From DATKZB01 sp035528235 (lineage in GTDB: Bacteria > Planctomycetota > Phycisphaerae > FEN-1346), in assembly GCA_035528235.1 (NCBI GenBank), contig DATKZB010000199.1:1-5213 (forward strand): DNA of 5,213 nucleotides, in the 5' to 3' direction. A model generated the notes under the pieces. The model had not been told where the DNA came from. It saw only the letters and a program-made list of their open reading frames with translations, and searched no databases. Shown one piece after another: positions 4,601 through 5,213 of the stretch. Position numbers and translations under genes: made by a program. Each line of letters starts with the position of its first letter. Position 1 is the stretch's first letter.

Positions 4601-5213
4601 TCACGCCTCGGCCATCTCGATGCCGTACCGTTTCATCTTCTTGTAGAGCGTCGTCCGGTTGATGCCCAGGGCCTCGGCGGTGGCCTGGCGGCTGCCGTGG
4701 CAGGCGCCGAGCGCCCGCACGATGATGTCGCGCTCCGGCCGTTCGAGGGCCGCCTTCAGGGGCATGACGGTGCCGTTTCCGTTGCCGCCGCCGGCCTCGG
4801 CCTGCCGCATGGGCTCCGGCAGATCGTCGATCGCGATGCTCGCGTTCTTCGTCAGGATGACCGCCCGCTCGATCACGTTCTCCAGTTGCCGCACGTTACC
4901 CGGCCAGTTGAACGCCAGCAGCCGCCGCATGGCTTCGTCCTGAAACGCCAGGACGTTGCGGCCGGTGCGGCGACAATGGCTCTCCAGAAAGTGCTGGGCC
5001 AGCAGCGGAATGTCGCCCAGGCGGTCCCGCAGCGGCGGCAGGTGCACCGTGACCACGTTGACGCGATAGTACAGGTCTTGCCGGAAGTGGCCCAGGCGGA
5101 CGGCCTCGTCGAGGTCCTGGTTGGTGGCCAGAATGCACCGCACGTCGACACGATGCGTCTTGTTGCCGCCCACCTGCTCGAACTCGAAGTCCTGGAGGAC
5201 CCTCAGGAGTTTG
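4601..5213 (-). CDS. NtrC-family sigma-54-dependent activator (3' part, runs off window)
   Basis: The last 203 residues of an AAA+ activator of sigma-54 RNA polymerase are present; the N-terminus, Walker A and GAFTGA loop lie beyond the window edge. Visible residues, counted from the first full codon (5210-5212): KLLRVLQDFEFEQVGG (1-16) at the end of the central region; sensor I in ILATNQDL (27-34); the arginine-finger segment FRQDLYYR (43-50, R44 and R50); LPPLRDRLGDIPLLAQHF (58-75); and sensor II in WPGNVRQLENV (103-113). A linker rich in Gly and Asn (141-147) leads to a Fis-type helix-turn-helix (about 159-198, including ATAEALGINRTTLYKK). It ends at TGA 4601-4603. An internal GTG at 5173 is not the start, since the frame and homology continue upstream. 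Any regulatory receiver or GAF domain is out of view. It is convergent with hicA. Confidence 0.95.
   Translation of the reverse strand, partial: KLLRVLQDFEFEQVGGNKTHRVDVRCILATNQDLDEAVRLGHFRQDLYYRVNVVTVHLPPLRDRLGDIPLLAQHFLESHCRRTGRNVLAFQDEAMRRLLAFNWPGNVRQLENVIERAVILTKNASIAIDDLPEPMRQAEAGGGNGNGTVMPLKAALERPERDIIVRALGACHGSRQATAEALGINRTTLYKKMKRYGIEMAEA

Overview
This GC-rich window looks like chromosome from an uncultured planctomycete-type bacterium. That placement is an inference. It rests on the GC-rich codon use, the frequent GTG/TTG starts, the short GroEL tail ending in EDMY, the intergenic palindromes built from CCGCGG, and the heptamer repeat AAATCCG beside a stop codon. No marker gene here fixes the phylum.

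Layout. A hairpin (30-55) precedes a TauE/SafE-type membrane transporter (116-862, +). The roughly 390 bases that follow hold no gene. They carry a 38-bp tandem array of a palindromic element (909-1033), two matching 13-bp dyads (1029-1041 and 1095-1107), and a near-consensus sigma-54 promoter (1194-1210). Next come a stand-alone receiver-domain protein (1254-1649), groES (1738-2028) and groEL (2077-3708), all on +. Between groEL and a strong intrinsic terminator (3975-4010) lies about 265 nt that can fold into a multi-helix RNA I do not recognise. The terminator's T-run also provides the -35 box of a sigma-70-type promoter (4003-4031) for a small hicB-hicA toxin-antitoxin pair (4081-4532). 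A fifth copy of the palindrome and an AAATCCG tandem repeat separate hicA from the convergent 3' part of an NtrC-family sigma-54 activator gene (4601-5213, -), which runs off the window.

How it may work together. The -24/-12 promoter, the two upstream dyads at activator-like distance, and the lack of an intrinsic terminator between the receiver gene and groES suggest a sigma-54-driven transcript of receiver, groES and groEL. No CIRCE heat-shock operator is seen. The sigma-54 activator at the other end of the window is a candidate regulator, but nothing in the sequence proves the link. The HicBA pair appears to be an independent unit.

The best leads are the sigma-54/dyad control region, the unassigned structured RNA after groEL, and the terminator/promoter overlap.
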